NCBI GenBank assembly: GCA_965225955.1
Contig: CBDDBX010000004.1
Location: 1-16,975 of the forward strand
DNA: 16,975 nt
Direction: 5' to 3'
Source: CBDDBX01 sp965225955
Lineage (GTDB): Bacteria > Acidobacteriota > Aminicenantia > UBA2199
Translations under genes and position numbers: made by a program
Notes under the pieces: model-generated
What the model was told of the DNA's origin: nothing
Databases searched by the model: none
The model's input: only the letters and a program-made list of their open reading frames with translations
Shown here: positions 15,727-16,975 of the stretch, in pieces
Numbering within the stretch: the first letter of the stretch is position 1
Layout of the letters: each line of letters starts with the position of its first letter

Positions 15727-16445
15727 TACATTACCGACGTTTTCTGACATTCCAGCCACCGGATAAAACTACCGGCATTCTCAGAATTACTGAGGATGAA
15801 CACTTTCATCTTAAAACTGTAATGAGAGCCAGAAAAGGTTACCGTATGCATGTAATAGATGGAAAAGGCAGTCTTTACGAGTGCGAGGTTGAGGATATCG
15901 GAAACTCTGAAACAGTAACCCGGATTATATCTGAAGAGTACAGAGAACATCCGGGACTCAGACTTGTAATGGGAGTATCTGTTCTTAAGAAAAAACAGAT
16001 GCAGCTTATGATTGAGAAACTATCTGAACTTGGAGTAGATGTAATTCAGCCTCTGATTTTTGATCGTACCGATACCTCATGGTCACCATCTTCTCTGGAA
16101 AAGTGGCAGAAAATAGCTCTGCAGTCCCTGAAAGTTAACAGAAGGCTTCATGCTTGCGAAGTCAGGCCTCCTGTTAAATACAGCAGTTTTATAAACCAGA
16201 TACCGGAAAATAGCTTTGCAGTAATGCTTGATATAGACGGAGAGCCTGCAACATTAAGTAAATCAGACTCACCGGGAATCTATGCAATAACAGGCCCCCC
16301 GGGAGATTACACAGAACAGGAAAGGGAGCTGATTAAAGGTAGCGGTTTCAGAGCCATGAATATTAACAGCGGTATCTTAAGAACTGAAACCGCAGCGATA
16401 GCTATGGCTTCCATACTCTCCTGCAGGTTAGCCGGAGAGATGTAA
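15723..16445 (+). CDS. rsmE: 16S rRNA (uracil1498-N3)-methyltransferase RsmE
   Basis: RsmE methylates N3 of U1498 in 16S rRNA of the small subunit, using S-adenosylmethionine. The 240 residues start with a small RNA-binding beta domain (about 1-70) followed by the SPOUT knot fold. Family marks are KKKQMQLMIEKLSELGVDVI, PLIFDRTD and the C-terminal knot SGILRTETAAIAMASIL. The usual GPEGG is GPPGD here (about 200). The start is TTG at 15723, overlapping the dnaJ stop in TTGA, with AAGGTGG about 9 bases upstream. The next ATG, about 30 codons in, would delete most of the RNA-binding domain. Placement after dnaJ is common in bacteria. Confidence 0.94.
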   Translation: MIHYRRFLTFQPPDKTTGILRITEDEHFHLKTVMRARKGYRMHVIDGKGSLYECEVEDIGNSETVTRIISEEYREHPGLRLVMGVSVLKKKQMQLMIEKLSELGVDVIQPLIFDRTDTSWSPSSLEKWQKIALQSLKVNRRLHACEVRPPVKYSSFINQIPENSFAVMLDIDGEPATLSKSDSPGIYAITGPPGDYTEQERELIKGSGFRAMNINSGILRTETAAIAMASILSCRLAGEM

Positions 16446-16459
16446 AAAAGGAGTGACAA

Positions 16460-16975
16460 ATGATGGAGTTAAAGGGTGAAGTAGGAAAATACAAAATCAT
16501 AAAAAAGATCGGAAGCGGTGGTTTTGGATCAGTATATCTTGCTGAAGACAAATTCCTGAAATCCCTCAGAGCTCTCAAGATTCCACACCGTGTTAATGTT
16601 CAGGTTGAGAAACTCCTTAATGAATCTGTTCTGCAGTGCAGACTTCTTGATCACCCGAATATTGTAAAACTCCTTACTGTTGATATTGTAGACAGACAGA
16701 TACTTATGGTTATGGAGTATGTAGAAGGGTCAGATCTTGAGCACCTTATAGATGCCAGCGACAAACTTCCTGTAGCAGAAGCCCTGAACTACTTTAAGCA
16801 GCTTCTGTCTGCTCTTGAATTTGCCCATAAACAGAAAGTCATTCACAGAGATATAAGACCATCCAATGTTATGATTGATAAGAATGGCACAGTAAAAATA
16901 ACAGATTTTGGTACCTCCACATCAATTGAAGAGAAACAGTATGCAACTACAAAAATCGGTTCTCCTCCATACATG
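16460..16975 (+). CDS. Hanks-type Ser/Thr protein kinase, N-terminal part (cut by window edge)
   Basis: The first 172 residues are present and the frame is open to base 16975. The kinase domain begins near residue 11. The Gly-rich loop IGSGGFGSVY is at 17-26, the ATP-binding Lys is probably Lys40 (RALKIPH), and the helix-C Glu is probably Glu55. The catalytic loop is HRDIRPSN at 129-136 with Asp131, and the metal-binding DFG is at 149-151. The start of the activation-segment end, GSPPYM, closes the window. Arg133 replaces the Lys normally found two residues after the Asp (HRDxKxxN). Any C-terminal sensor or membrane segment is outside the window. The ATG at 16460 has AAGGAG six bases upstream. 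The gap of 14 bases from rsmE makes it a probable last or later member of the chaperone operon. Confidence 0.93.
   Translation, partial: MMELKGEVGKYKIIKKIGSGGFGSVYLAEDKFLKSLRALKIPHRVNVQVEKLLNESVLQCRLLDHPNIVKLLTVDIVDRQILMVMEYVEGSDLEHLIDASDKLPVAEALNYFKQLLSALEFAHKQKVIHRDIRPSNVMIDKNGTVKITDFGTSTSIEEKQYATTKIGSPPYM

Noticed and set aside
1..16975. CRISPR arrays, insertion sequences, tRNA or rRNA genes, defence systems
   Set aside because: No regularly spaced repeats, transposase or integrase motifs, cloverleaf patterns or defence-type proteins were seen. The window is filled by recognisable chromosomal genes.

Overview
This window is an ordinary-looking chromosomal stretch from an AT-rich, Gram-negative-type bacterium. 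Both neighbouring genes and products are housekeeping in kind. The Gram-negative type is inferred from a DnaK carrying the N-terminal-half insertion and a secreted S41 protease with a signal peptide. The mix of proteins (large TPR/acidic protein, receiver-less sigma-54 activator, Hanks-type kinase, MoxR, an S41 protease of the kind with an extra segment after the YYTP motif) recalls Deltaproteobacteria, Spirochaetes or related candidate phyla. I cannot fix the phylum from sequence alone. No mobile element, CRISPR array, tRNA or rRNA was seen, and no gene-free stretch exceeds 300 bases.

Layout: the left part is all on the minus strand. It holds a MoxR AAA+ ATPase cut by the window edge (1-421), threonine 3-dehydrogenase (608-1639), a sigma-54 activator without a sensor domain (1866-2834), a 1204-residue TPR/acidic-repeat protein (2874-6488) and a solitary ribosomal protein L19 gene with its own promoter and terminator (6767-7174). 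A secreted S41 C-terminal processing protease then runs on the plus strand (7380-8843). It meets, stop codon against stop codon, a minus-strand pair of DAHP synthase and a U32-family protein (10923 down to 8844). Divergent from that pair is the heat-shock operon on the plus strand: hrcA, grpE, dnaK, dnaJ and rsmE, followed by a Hanks-type Ser/Thr kinase that runs off the right edge (11135-16975).

The genes fall into units with readable control signals. Six sigma-70-like promoters with 17-bp spacers can be read by eye, for moxR, the TPR gene, rplS, the S41 gene, the DAHP synthase pair and hrcA. A sigma-54-like -24/-12 element lies between the activator gene and tdh, so the activator may control threonine catabolism next door. 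The S41 promoter places transcription start on the start codon itself, which suggests a leaderless mRNA. The hrcA promoter gives only a few leader bases, and no CIRCE operator is visible there although HrcA is encoded.

I found no clear new defence or mobile system. The points most worth a second look are the sigma-54 activator/tdh unit, the isolated 44-base hairpin between tdh and moxR, the leaderless S41 gene, the repeat-rich TPR protein, the DAHP synthase/U32 pairing, and the kinase at the end of the chaperone operon.
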